DNA from: Lachnospiraceae bacterium
Lineage (GTDB): Bacteria > Bacillota > Clostridia > Lachnospirales > Lachnospiraceae
NCBI GenBank assembly: GCA_902363835.1
Contig: CABJBM010000001.1
Span: forward strand, 124,001 to 188,000
Reading direction: 5' to 3'
Length of the DNA stretch: 64,000 nt
The position numbers and the translations under genes were made by a program. Shown here in pieces: positions 43,150 through 51,658 of this stretch (its first letter is position 1; the number at the start of each line of letters is the position of its first letter). The notes under the pieces are model-generated. The model had not been told where the DNA came from and did no database searches. It saw only the letters and a program-made list of their open reading frames with translations.

Positions 43150-44180
43150 TGATTTAAAAAGCTCTTTCTCAGCTGCCCGCAGGCGCCGTTAATATCCCGG
43201 CCCATTTCTCTTCTTATAGTAACATTTATTCCGTTTTTTTCAAGAAGATTTTTAAAGGCTTCTATGGCTTTCCGGTCAGACTGCACGTAATTACGTTCTT
43301 TAATGGGGTTTACCGGAATTAAATTCACGTGTCCGTGCTGGCCTTTTAAAAGGGCAGCCAGAGCAGACGCTTCTTTTAAATTGTCGTTAACACCGCTTAC
43401 TAAGCTGTATTCAAAAGTGAGCCTTCGCCCGGTTTTTTCAAAATACGTCTGGCAGGCCTCCAGCACATCCTTTAGGGGGAAACGGTTTGCCACTGGCATC
43501 AAGGTCTTTCTGACCTCATCATTTGGCGCGTGAAGGGACAATGCCAGAGTGATCTGTAAATCCTCTTCAGCCAATCGAAGGATTCCCGGAACAATGCCGC
43601 AGGTGGATACCGTTATGTTGCGCTGGCTGATATTCAGTCCGTTTTCATCAGTAAGAAGGCCAATGAACTGAACCAGATGATCATAATTATCCAAAGGTTC
43701 CCCGGAGCCCATGACAACCACGTTGGAAACCCGTTCCCCGGTAAGCTTTTGGATCCGGTATATCTGGTCAAGCATTTCAGACGGGCTTAAGTTCCTTTCC
43801 AGGCCGTCAAGGGTGGAAGCACAAAACCGGCAGCCCATGCGGCAGCCCACCTGGGATGAAATACAAACCGAATTCCCATGCTTGTACTTCATCAAAACGC
43901 TTTCAATCACATTCCCATCGGAAAGAGCAAATAAGTATTTTCTCGTTCCATCTATTTTTGAAATCTTTTCCTCCACAACGGTGAGGGAAGTAAGCTCTGT
44001 CTGCTGCTGCAGTTTTTCCTTCAGCGAGTTAGGAAGATTGGTCATTTCACTAAAATCAGCGGCCAGTTTCTGGTGCATCCATTCATAAAGCTGCTTTGCA
44101 CGGAATGACTTTTCGCCAATTGACACCATATAGGCTGTCAGATTCTCCATATCCAGAGATTTTATATCAATCTTATTCAT
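43131..44180 (-). CDS. rlmN: 23S rRNA (adenine2503-C2)-methyltransferase RlmN
   Basis: A 349-residue radical SAM enzyme that methylates A2503 of 23S rRNA and A37 of some tRNAs. The cluster motif GCRMGCRFCAST (C-x3-C-x2-C), VVMGSGEPLDNYD, SLHAPNDEVR and the catalytic Cys in RREMGRDINGACGQLR are present. The frame is open to 44351, but the ATG at 44180 gives the family's normal N terminus; the longer form would translate the family-1 repeat. The ribosome site AGAGGAA of this ATG is the end of that repeat. Confidence 0.95.
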   Translation of the reverse strand: MNKIDIKSLDMENLTAYMVSIGEKSFRAKQLYEWMHQKLAADFSEMTNLPNSLKEKLQQQTELTSLTVVEEKISKIDGTRKYLFALSDGNVIESVLMKYKHGNSVCISSQVGCRMGCRFCASTLDGLERNLSPSEMLDQIYRIQKLTGERVSNVVVMGSGEPLDNYDHLVQFIGLLTDENGLNISQRNITVSTCGIVPGILRLAEEDLQITLALSLHAPNDEVRKTLMPVANRFPLKDVLEACQTYFEKTGRRLTFEYSLVSGVNDNLKEASALAALLKGQHGHVNLIPVNPIKERNYVQSDRKAIEAFKNLLEKNGINVTIRREMGRDINGACGQLRKSFLNQESNTP

Positions 44181-44188
44181 TCTATGAT

Positions 44189-44314
44189 TTCCTCTATTCT
44201 GCCCATGGGTTTTGGGCATAAAGGTATGCCCGCAGGGCGTTCCTCTATTCTGCCCATGGGTTTTGGGCAGGGTCCACCCCGCTTTATCGGGTGTAAAGGT
44301 ATGCCTAAAGGCCC
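44189..44314 (-). repeat. Family-1 repeat, locus B: one 51-bp unit and one unit with a 24-bp insert
   Basis: Unit B1 44189-44239: GCCC-TGC-GGGC, ATACCTTTA, TGCCCA-7 bases-TGGGCA, linker AGAATAGAGGAA. Unit B2 44240-44314: same parts (hairpin 1 is GCCT-TT-AGGC) but 24 bp are inserted between CCTTTA and TGCCC; the insert carries an extra hairpin (CACCC/GGGTG). The rsmB stop codon (44305-44307) lies in B2, and the rlmN ribosome site in the flank of B1. Confidence 0.9.
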
Positions 44315-45705
44315 TGCCTTTTTTGAAATGCCGCAATAAAGAATCCGTCACATGGATGGATTCCCGGCAAAAGCTGTATATATTCCTGTTTCACGGCAGC
44401 TGAATCCAGCTTTTCTCCCAGTTTTCCTTTCAGGTTGATGCAGTCAAAGGGAAAATGATCAAGGAACCACTGGGCGTTTTCTTCATTTTCCTTCCTGTTT
44501 ATGGTACATGTACTGAAAATCAGCCGTCCGCCCGGTTTTACGTAAGCCTGGACAACTGACAGGATCTCCTGCTGGAGAACAGCCAGGGACTCCAAATCCT
44601 CAGGCGTCATCCGGTATTTTATATCGGGTTTCCGTCCTATGATCCCAAGTCCGGAGCAGGGCAGATCAGCAATGACAATATCTGCCTTTTCTATGGAATC
44701 CGGGTCTAAAACAAGGGCATCCTGGACCTTTGTCCGCATATTTAAAAAGCCGCACCGCTCTATATTTTCCTGGACCATGGTTATTTTCCGGAGAGTTAAG
44801 TCCCGGACTTCCACCATACCCGTTCCCTTAAGCTTATCTGCAATATGGATGCTCTTTCCTCCCGGAGCGCCGCAGACATCAATGACATAATCACCCTTTT
44901 TAGGATCTGCGATTTCGCCTACAAGGCTGGAGCTTAAATCCTGTACCTGGATATATCCCTTTTGGAATGCCTCCAGACCTTCCAGATAATCATATTTTTC
45001 AATGCAGAGCACTGCTTCTGAAATTCCGGATTCACTGACTTCTGCCCCCTGATTTCTAAGACTTTGCAGGATTTCTTCTTTAGAAGCCTTTGCAAAATTG
45101 CAGCGGACAGTCATCTTTTTATTCTTTAAAAAAGATTCCATCATAATAATTGCTGTTTCCCTGCCATAAGCTTTCTCCCACATGGATACAATCCAAGCCG
45201 GCATGGAATAGCGGACAGAATCATCCGGCCAGGTAAAGCCCTCTTTATTTCTGGAAATATTCCTCAATACACCGTTGACAAAGCCCTTTAACCCTGTGAA
45301 TTTCCGCTTTACCGCAAGCTTTACCGCTTCGTTGCACACGGCGGAATCGGGAACACGGTCCATATAAAGAAGCTGGTAAACCGACATGCGAAGGATGGTG
45401 CGTACCACCGGCTTCATCTTTTTGACCTTTGTATTGGAAATGGAATCAATGATATAATCGATCTGAAGCAGGTATTCCACAGTTCCTTCTACGACCCTGG
45501 AAATAAAGGCCCGTTCTGATTTATCCAGGTACTGATACTTGGTTAAGGCCTGGCGCAGGATGATATGGCTGTAGCCACCCCGCTCCAGAATCTCCAATAA
45601 GATATCCAGAGCGATTTCCCTGTCTCTGCCCATGCCTTTTGGGCCTAAAGGTATGCTACCGGGGCGTTCCCCGTTTCCTGCCATGGTGACCGTCTCCTTA
45701 GTCAT
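44305..45705 (-). CDS. rsmB: 16S rRNA (cytosine967-C5)-methyltransferase RsmB with repeat-derived N-terminal segment
   Basis: A 466-residue enzyme: an N-terminal NusB-like RNA-binding domain (REIALDILLEILERGGYS onward) and a C-terminal Rossmann methyltransferase domain with VIDVCGAPGGKS, DLPCSGLGIIGRKPD (catalytic Cys) and FSTCTINRKENEE. Residues about 12-29 (NGERPGSIPLGPKGMGRDR) come from one family-1 repeat unit in the same frame as in ThiN. The start ATG at 45705 overlaps the metallopeptidase stop by 8 bp. The last residues and stop lie in the locus B repeat. Confidence 0.94.
   Translation of the reverse strand: MTKETVTMAGNGERPGSIPLGPKGMGRDREIALDILLEILERGGYSHIILRQALTKYQYLDKSERAFISRVVEGTVEYLLQIDYIIDSISNTKVKKMKPVVRTILRMSVYQLLYMDRVPDSAVCNEAVKLAVKRKFTGLKGFVNGVLRNISRNKEGFTWPDDSVRYSMPAWIVSMWEKAYGRETAIIMMESFLKNKKMTVRCNFAKASKEEILQSLRNQGAEVSESGISEAVLCIEKYDYLEGLEAFQKGYIQVQDLSSSLVGEIADPKKGDYVIDVCGAPGGKSIHIADKLKGTGMVEVRDLTLRKITMVQENIERCGFLNMRTKVQDALVLDPDSIEKADIVIADLPCSGLGIIGRKPDIKYRMTPEDLESLAVLQQEILSVVQAYVKPGGRLIFSTCTINRKENEENAQWFLDHFPFDCINLKGKLGEKLDSAAVKQEYIQLLPGIHPCDGFFIAAFQKRQGL
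45616..45685 (-). repeat. Family-1 repeat, locus C: one 51-bp unit plus flank inside rsmB
   Basis: Unit 45616-45666, partial second copy to 45685. Hairpin 2 is kept as GGCCCA-7 bases-TGGGCA; hairpin 1 has decayed (CCCCGGTAGC). The flanking direct repeats have diverged (GGCAGAGACAGGGAA against GGCAGGAAACGGGGAA), so this is probably the oldest copy. Confidence 0.85.
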
Positions 45706-46414
45706 TATCTCTTCTTCCTCCGAACAAGATGACCAACCTTAAAAGCTGAAGCACGGTCGCTGCAAGTGCCGCCACATAGGTAAGGGCTGCCGCACCCAGC
45801 ACTTTTCTGGTATAACCCAATTCCTGATCTCCTAAAATTCCCACCTGGCCAAGAAGAGTGACCGCACGGCTGGAAGCATTAAATTCCACGGGCAGGGTAA
45901 TCAGCTGGAAAATAACAGCCAGGGAAAAGAGAATCAGCCCGATGTTAACTAAAGGAGAACCCATTCCTCCTATGATAACGCCAAGAATGATAAGAGGCAG
46001 GGCTGCCTTGGACCCGATATTAGCTGCCGGAACAATGGCTCCCCGGAGCTTTAAAGGAATATACCCTGTGTTATCCTGCATAACATGACCGCATTCATGG
46101 GCAGCAACGCCGATTGCAGCCACTGATGTGGAGCTGTAAACAGAATCAGACAGATTCACCGTCTTGGTCCTGGGGTCATAATGATCCGTGAGCTGCCCGC
46201 CGACAGACCTTACCTGAACATCATAAATGCCCTGGGAACTGAGCAGGCGTTTTGCCGCTTCCGCTCCGGTCATCCCGGACATGCTTCGCACCTTTGAATA
46301 TTTGTTAAATGTACTGTTCACCCTTGCAGATGCTGCCATAGACAAAACTGCTCCGATGATAACAAGGATCCAGGTCGGATCCATATAATATCCCATCATA
46401 CCGCCATAATACAT
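45698..46414 (-). CDS. Zinc metallopeptidase, YugP family
   Basis: A 238-residue integral membrane protein with four or so hydrophobic helices. The zinc motif HECGH (in GVAAHECGHVMQDNTGYIPL) is intact, with the membrane-type ELNASRRA-like motif as EFNASSRAV. It belongs to the YugP/DUF neutral zinc metallopeptidase family; substrate unknown. The ATG at 46414 (MYYGGMMGYYMDPTW) is chosen; longer starts would read through the family-1 repeat in fmt. It starts 2 bp after the fmt stop. Confidence 0.88.
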   Translation of the reverse strand: MYYGGMMGYYMDPTWILVIIGAVLSMAASARVNSTFNKYSKVRSMSGMTGAEAAKRLLSSQGIYDVQVRSVGGQLTDHYDPRTKTVNLSDSVYSSTSVAAIGVAAHECGHVMQDNTGYIPLKLRGAIVPAANIGSKAALPLIILGVIIGGMGSPLVNIGLILFSLAVIFQLITLPVEFNASSRAVTLLGQVGILGDQELGYTRKVLGAAALTYVAALAATVLQLLRLVILFGGRRDND

Positions 46415-46416
46415 AA

Positions 46417-47430
46417 TCAGACTCCCCTTTCCTCTTTTTTGCCCACGTTTTCCGGGCATGAAGGTATGCCCTCAGGGCGTTCCTCTTTTTTGTCCGCAAG
46501 CCTCTCCAAAACAGTGCCTGCTGCAATCGGATATCCGCGAAGAAACGCATCAATATCCATACATTTTTTTCCCTGCAGCTGCAGCTTACGGATGGATAAA
46601 CCGCCTTTCCCGGTCTTTATGACCAGAGAGTCCCTGCCAACTTCTGTTACCTGGCCACAGACTCCCTCATATTCTTTATCTATAACCTCAGCTTCCCACA
46701 ATTTCATCACTTTTCCATTCCAGGCAGTGTAAGCGCTGGGCCATGGGTTTAAGCCCCGGATCAGGCGTTCAATGGATGCTGCATCCATGGACCAGTCTAT
46801 ATCTCCCATGGACTTTTTTATCATGCCTACATAGCAGGTCCCGGAGTCATCCTGAGGGATTCGGACGGCAGTTCCATCTTCCAGTTTTTCTATGGTTTTT
46901 AAAATAAGCCTGCCTCCCATGCTGCTCAGCTTATCATGAAGGCTGCCAAAGGTTTCCTTTTTATCCAAAACAATTGTTTCCTGATCCAGCATATCTCCTG
47001 TATCCAGGAATTCCGCCATCATCATGGTCGTAACTCCGCTTTCCTTTTCCCCGTTAATAACCGCATACTGTATGGGAGATGCGCCGCGGTACTTGGGAAG
47101 CAGGGAGGCATGGATGTTCACACAGCCGTATTTAGGGATATCCAGAATGGTTTTCGGCAGGAGCTGCCCGAAAGCGACCACCACAATCAGTTCTGGAGCC
47201 ATATCTGACAGAATTTTAACAAACTCCGGAACCCTGGCCTTAACCGGCTGATAAACAGGGATTTGATATTCCATTGCTTTCTCCTTTACAGGAGTCATCT
47301 GGACTTCCTTTCCTCTTCCTTTGGGTTTGTCCGGCTGGGTAACTACCGCAAGGATTTCATGCCCGGCCTCTTTTAAAGCCACAAGAGCGGGAACGGAAAA
47401 ATCAGGCGTTCCCATAAATATGATACGCAT
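46417..47430 (-). CDS. fmt: Methionyl-tRNA formyltransferase with repeat-derived C-terminal tail
   Basis: A 337-residue enzyme that formylates initiator Met-tRNA using 10-formyl-THF. MRIIFMGTPDFSVPAL, VNIHASLLPKYRGASPIQ (catalytic His) and MMAEFLDTGDML are diagnostic, with the C-terminal OB domain from about residue 210. The family norm is ~315 residues; the extra tail, KKEERPEGIPSCPENVG then KKEERGV, is coded by a family-1 repeat, in the same frame as in ThiN and RsmB. It follows def by 2 bp. Confidence 0.95.
   Translation of the reverse strand: MRIIFMGTPDFSVPALVALKEAGHEILAVVTQPDKPKGRGKEVQMTPVKEKAMEYQIPVYQPVKARVPEFVKILSDMAPELIVVVAFGQLLPKTILDIPKYGCVNIHASLLPKYRGASPIQYAVINGEKESGVTTMMMAEFLDTGDMLDQETIVLDKKETFGSLHDKLSSMGGRLILKTIEKLEDGTAVRIPQDDSGTCYVGMIKKSMGDIDWSMDAASIERLIRGLNPWPSAYTAWNGKVMKLWEAEVIDKEYEGVCGQVTEVGRDSLVIKTGKGGLSIRKLQLQGKKCMDIDAFLRGYPIAAGTVLERLADKKEERPEGIPSCPENVGKKEERGV
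46429..46492 (-). repeat. Family-1 repeat, locus D: one unit at the 3' end of fmt
   Basis: A 13-bp exact direct repeat (plus strand TTCCTCTTTTTTG at 46429-46441 and 46480-46492) flanks a 38-bp core. Hairpin 1 GCCC-TGA-GGGC; hairpin 2 TGCCCG-7 bases-TGGGCA. The repeat nearest the next gene, CAAAAAAGAGGAA, is the purine-rich ribosome-binding region of the metallopeptidase gene. Confidence 0.9.
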
Positions 47431-47432
47431 AA

Positions 47433-47927
47433 TTATTCTTCGACCTCTCCTTCTTCATCCTCATCAGGGGTAACATCCTCCAGCTCACCTTCCACCTTGT
47501 CTACGTATAAATCACCGTTTAAATGATCGCATTCATGGCAGATTGCCCGGGCTAAGAGCCCTTCCCCTTCCAGTTCATAGAGCTTCATGTCAGCATCATA
47601 AGCTTTTATTTTTACGTACTCAGGCCTTGTGACAGTTCCGGATTTTCCAGGTACGCTAAGGCATCCTTCCGGTCCGGTCTGGCTTCCGCTTGTTTCCATG
47701 ATTTCCGGATTAATGAGAACATACTGGTTGCCATCTTCCACGTCAATGACTACGATCTGTTTTAAAACTCCCACCTGGGAAGCCGCAAGGCCGACTCCGT
47801 TGGAATCGTACATGGTCTCAAACATATCCTCGATCAGCTCGTTAATCCTTGGTGTGACCTCTTTTACAGGCTTGCAGTGTTTCCTTAAAATTTCATCTCC
47901 AATGGTTCTAATCTTTCTAATTGCCAT
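47433..47927 (-). CDS. def: Peptide deformylase
   Basis: A 164-residue metalloenzyme that removes the N-formyl group from new proteins. All three motifs are intact: GVGLAASQVG, EGCLSVP and HECDHLNG. An acidic tail (EDVTPDEDEEGEVEE) extends a little beyond the core. It lies between priA and fmt, as in most Firmicutes. Confidence 0.96.
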   Translation of the reverse strand: MAIRKIRTIGDEILRKHCKPVKEVTPRINELIEDMFETMYDSNGVGLAASQVGVLKQIVVIDVEDGNQYVLINPEIMETSGSQTGPEGCLSVPGKSGTVTRPEYVKIKAYDADMKLYELEGEGLLARAICHECDHLNGDLYVDKVEGELEDVTPDEDEEGEVEE

Positions 47928-47945
47928 TTTCCTTTATCCTCTCAT

Positions 47946-50174
47946 TTATGAAAAATCATATTGGATCATTACCGGGTCAAACAATGGCCGGTTTTCTTCT
48001 GAAAAAAAGTCGATCTGATCCCTGATTTTTATTAGTATATCATAGTTTTCTTGTTTCAAGTATAAAATTTTTCTATAGATATCATTAATTTTGTATACAG
48101 ATGCTTCTACAGGGCCGATGACCTGTACCCCTTCCTGTTCCGTAAGGGGGCCGATAAAACCGGCGACAGCTGCAGAAACTTCATTCAGGCAGTTTTCCTG
48201 TCTGGAAGAAAACTGAACAGTTAAAAGGCCGCTTGCCGGAGGATATTTCATCAGGCGGCGGTATGCCATTTCCTGTAAGTAAAACGCTTCATAGTCCTGG
48301 TTTGCGGCAGATACAATGCTGTAATGCTCCGGACTGTAGGTCTGGATGACCACATCACCGTTTCGGAAATCCCGGCCTGCCCTTCCTGCCGCCTGGGTCA
48401 GCAGCTGGAATGTCCGTTCTGCGGAGCGGTAGTCCGGAGTATTTAAAGACAAGTCCGCAGCCAATACCCCTACCAGGGTCACATTGGGAAAATCATGGCC
48501 CTTTACGATCATCTGGGTGCCGATGAGGATGTCTGCCTCCCCTTCTGAAAAGGCGGTGAGTATCTCTTCATGGCCTCCTTTTTTAGAGGTTGTATCTAAA
48601 TCCATTCGCAGGACTCTGGCAGCCGGGAACATTTTTTTAGTCATCTGTTCGATTTTCTGGGTTCCCACTCCGAAATTGGCTATATAGGGAGAACCGCAGG
48701 ACGGACAATGGTCCGGCATTGATATGGAATGTCCGCAATAATGGCATACAAGGCGGCTGTTATTATGAAGTGTCAGGGTCACATCACAGTGAGGGCAGCG
48801 GATTGCTTCTCCGCAGGAGCGGCAGGATACAAAGTTCGCATAGCCCCGCCTGTTCATAAACAGCATAATCTGCTCCCGCCTTTCCAGCCGGTCTTCGATC
48901 AGTGCCTTTAAGCTCCTGCTGAAAATGGACTTGTTGCCTTCCTTAAGTTCCTGCCTTAAATCCACCATGGATACAGCCGCCAGGCGGCTGTTTTTTTTGG
49001 CCCTTTCTGTCAGACGGAAAAGCTGGTATTCTCCCTGAAGGGCTTTTGTATAAGCCTCCAAAGAGGGGGTTGCCGAACCTAAAACAAGAGATGCTCCCTG
49101 CATGGAGGCTCTTTTTACGGCCACCTCCCTGGCATGGTATCTTGGAGACACTTCACTTTTATATGCCCCTTCATGCTCTTCATCTATAAGAATCAGGCCG
49201 AGGCGGGAAAATGGAGTAAACAGGGCTGAGCGGGGACCGATCATAATATCAATATCCCCGTTTCTTGCCCGTTCAAACTGATCATACCGTTCCCCTGCCG
49301 ACAATCTTGAATTGATAATGGATACCCTGTTCCCAAATCTTCCATAAAAACGAAGGACAGTCTGATAGGTCAGGGCAATTTCCGGGATGAGAACGATTAC
49401 CTGCTTTCCATCCTCTATAACTTTTTGAATCAGTTCCATGTAAACCTCTGTTTTGCCGCTTCCTGTAATGCCGTGAATCAGATAAGTTTTTCTTATGTTC
49501 TTGGAATAATCCAGGCAAAAGCTGTCTGCAATGGCTTGCTGTTCCTCGTTTAAAAGCACCCTGTTCCCTTCTTTTGCCTCTGTTTTAACAGGATTTCTGT
49601 AGATCTCCTCACAATCAAGGCTGACATATCCCTTTTCAATAACCGGCTTTAAAGTGGCTGCTGAAAGATTCATCTGGTTGACTGCAATTTCATAGGGAAT
49701 CACGGGATTTTTCAATAGCGCCTGAAACAGGCGTGCCCTGGCTTTATAACTCTTTTTTTCCGCTTCCTCCAGGGCTTTTAAAAGCTGGGAATGGTCCAAA
49801 AGGCTTTTAAGCACCTTTTTTTCCTTTGGTTTTACCTTCTGCTTTACAGGAAGCACGGTTTTTAATGCCTGGTTCATGGTGGAGCCATACCGTTCTTTCA
49901 GCCACCATGCCAGGGAAATGAGCAGGGATTCCGCTGATATGCCATCGGTTACGATCCCTGCTATCTCTTTTATCTTATCCGGATCATAATCCGCATGGTC
50001 TGTAATACCGACCACATATCCTTTCCGCATGGAGTTTCCTTTTCCAAAAGGTATCAAAACCAGAGACCCCACAGCCACTTCCTCAAGAAGCCCGGCAGGA
50101 ATCCGGTAATCAAAGGTTCTGTCAACCTTTTCATGGGAAATATCAATAATAATCCGGGCAAATCGTTCTAACAT
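47946..50174 (-). CDS. priA: Primosomal replication protein N' (PriA helicase)
   Basis: A 742-residue superfamily 2 helicase that restarts stalled forks. N-terminal 3'-end-binding domain (FARIIIDISHEKVDRTFDYR), Walker A GITGSGKTEVYME, Walker B LILIDEEHEGAYK, zinc-binding Cys pairs (CRSCGEAIRCPHC; CHYCGHSISMPDHCPSC) and ERTFQLLTQAAGRAGR. Length is standard. Its ribosome site AGAGGAAA is one copy of the direct repeat that flanks the locus E element. Confidence 0.95.
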   Translation of the reverse strand: MLERFARIIIDISHEKVDRTFDYRIPAGLLEEVAVGSLVLIPFGKGNSMRKGYVVGITDHADYDPDKIKEIAGIVTDGISAESLLISLAWWLKERYGSTMNQALKTVLPVKQKVKPKEKKVLKSLLDHSQLLKALEEAEKKSYKARARLFQALLKNPVIPYEIAVNQMNLSAATLKPVIEKGYVSLDCEEIYRNPVKTEAKEGNRVLLNEEQQAIADSFCLDYSKNIRKTYLIHGITGSGKTEVYMELIQKVIEDGKQVIVLIPEIALTYQTVLRFYGRFGNRVSIINSRLSAGERYDQFERARNGDIDIMIGPRSALFTPFSRLGLILIDEEHEGAYKSEVSPRYHAREVAVKRASMQGASLVLGSATPSLEAYTKALQGEYQLFRLTERAKKNSRLAAVSMVDLRQELKEGNKSIFSRSLKALIEDRLERREQIMLFMNRRGYANFVSCRSCGEAIRCPHCDVTLTLHNNSRLVCHYCGHSISMPDHCPSCGSPYIANFGVGTQKIEQMTKKMFPAARVLRMDLDTTSKKGGHEEILTAFSEGEADILIGTQMIVKGHDFPNVTLVGVLAADLSLNTPDYRSAERTFQLLTQAAGRAGRDFRNGDVVIQTYSPEHYSIVSAANQDYEAFYLQEMAYRRLMKYPPASGLLTVQFSSRQENCLNEVSAAVAGFIGPLTEQEGVQVIGPVEASVYKINDIYRKILYLKQENYDILIKIRDQIDFFSEENRPLFDPVMIQYDFS

Positions 50175-50177
50175 TGC

Positions 50178-50243
50178 TTTCCTCTTTTCTGTTCATGCTT
50201 TTTGAACATAAAGGTATACCCGCAGGGTGTTTCCTCTTTTCTG
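50178..50243 (-). repeat. Family-1 repeat, locus E: one unit between murF and priA
   Basis: An exact 14-bp direct repeat, plus strand TTTCCTCTTTTCTG at 50178-50191 and 50230-50243 (period 52), flanks a 38-bp core. Hairpin 1 ACCC-TGC-GGGT; hairpin 2 TGTTCA-7 bases-TGAACA, both arms altered against the other loci yet still paired. Confidence 0.92.
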
Positions 50244-50287
50244 CTCAAAACACCCTTATGCTCCACAGTCTTCAGATGAAAGGACTG

Positions 50288-51658
50288 TCAACTCCGGTAA
50301 AATGCCTCTGCCACCGGACCCAGCTTCATGGTGTTGGAGCCCTTAAACAGCACACAGTCCCCTTCCCTTAATTCCTCTTTTAAATAAGGCATCAGAAGAT
50401 CCTGTTCCATAAATTCCTTTACCAGGATATGAGGCGCGTGTTCTTTTACAGCTCTGGCAATCTCCCCTGCCAGTTCTCCCAAGGTGACCACCTCATCTAT
50501 TGGATGCTCTGCAATATATTCTCCGATTTCATAATGGTATGACCGGGCTTTTTCTCCCAGCTCCTTCATGTCGGCCAATACGGCGATTCTTCGTTCCGCC
50601 TTTGTTATGGAACCTAAAACCTCCAGTCCGGCTTTCATGGAAACAGGGCTGGCATTATATGTATCATCAATAATGGTCATTCCTCCAACATGATAGATCT
50701 GCTGCCGGTTCTTAAAACCGGTAAATTCCTGAAGGAATTTTGCAGCCTTCTCCATGGGGATGCCGCATTCAGAAGCCACTGCAAGAGATACCATGGCATT
50801 TAACACATTATGGCTTCCCATTACCGCCAGGCGCACCGGGATTCTTTTCTGGCCGAAAGCCGCCGTAAAGGCAGGAAAACCTTCTTCCAAATGAACATCC
50901 AAAGCCCTGTAATCACAGTTTTCCCCTGTTCCGTAATAAATGGTCCTGCAGCCTTTTTTTGCCTCTGTCACCTTTAAAAGCTGGTCATCCCCATTTAAAA
51001 AGAGGATTCCGCCTTCCGCCAACCCATCCTGAATGGTCAGCTTTTCCCTGTAAATATTTTCCTGGGAACCCAGCTGCTCAATATGGGTAACTCCGATGTT
51101 GGTGATCACGGCCATCTGGATCTTTGCAATTTTGGCAATGACTGTCAGCTCTCCCGGCTCACTCATCCCCAGCTCAATAACTCCGATTTCATCTGCCGGA
51201 GAGATCTCTGATATGGTAATAGGCACCCCTACCTGGCTGTTATGGTTTCCAGGCGTCTTGTAAACGGAATAACCTGCAGACAGGGCGCAGGCCACCATCT
51301 CTCTTGTAGTGGTTTTGCCCACGCTTCCCGTGATTCCCACCAGAGGAAGGGTCAGGCGGTCCCTGTAATAGCTTCCAATGGCCTGAAGAGCCGTTTTCGT
51401 ATCTTCCACCCGGATCCATGGTCTGACTGAGTCCATGACATCATGTTCACTGGTAAGAGCCGCTGCCGCTCCATTGTCAAAAGCCTGCCCGATAAAACCG
51501 TGGGCATCCACTTTCTCCCCGATGATCGGAACAAACAAGTCGTTTCCTTTCATATTTCTGGAATCAATGCTTATGTGTTCCAGAACCGTATTCTCACTTC
51601 CGCAAAGAAGTCTTCCGCCTGTGGCTGAAAGTATTTCCTTTACCGTCATATTTACCAT
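50288..51658 (-). CDS. murF: UDP-MurNAc-tripeptide--D-Ala-D-Ala ligase
   Basis: A 456-residue Mur ligase that adds D-Ala-D-Ala to the peptidoglycan precursor. The start MVNMTVKEILSATGGRLL, ATP loop GITGSVGKTTTREMV, VIELGMSEPGEL and NPVS-type DDTYNASPVSMKAGLEVL are typical. The ATG at 51658 has GGAGGAAG upstream. The frame stays open through the locus F repeat array to 51781; in-frame starts there (for example MYAWGAHGVEEAM) might give minor longer forms. It follows murE after a ~300 bp gap filled by the array. Confidence 0.95.
   Translation of the reverse strand: MVNMTVKEILSATGGRLLCGSENTVLEHISIDSRNMKGNDLFVPIIGEKVDAHGFIGQAFDNGAAAALTSEHDVMDSVRPWIRVEDTKTALQAIGSYYRDRLTLPLVGITGSVGKTTTREMVACALSAGYSVYKTPGNHNSQVGVPITISEISPADEIGVIELGMSEPGELTVIAKIAKIQMAVITNIGVTHIEQLGSQENIYREKLTIQDGLAEGGILFLNGDDQLLKVTEAKKGCRTIYYGTGENCDYRALDVHLEEGFPAFTAAFGQKRIPVRLAVMGSHNVLNAMVSLAVASECGIPMEKAAKFLQEFTGFKNRQQIYHVGGMTIIDDTYNASPVSMKAGLEVLGSITKAERRIAVLADMKELGEKARSYHYEIGEYIAEHPIDEVVTLGELAGEIARAVKEHAPHILVKEFMEQDLLMPYLKEELREGDCVLFKGSNTMKLGPVAEAFYRS

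Noticed and set aside
44181..44351. Longer RlmN start at 44351
   Set aside because: It would translate the family-1 repeats ahead of a complete RlmN; the ATG at 44180 has its own ribosome site and family-normal N terminus.
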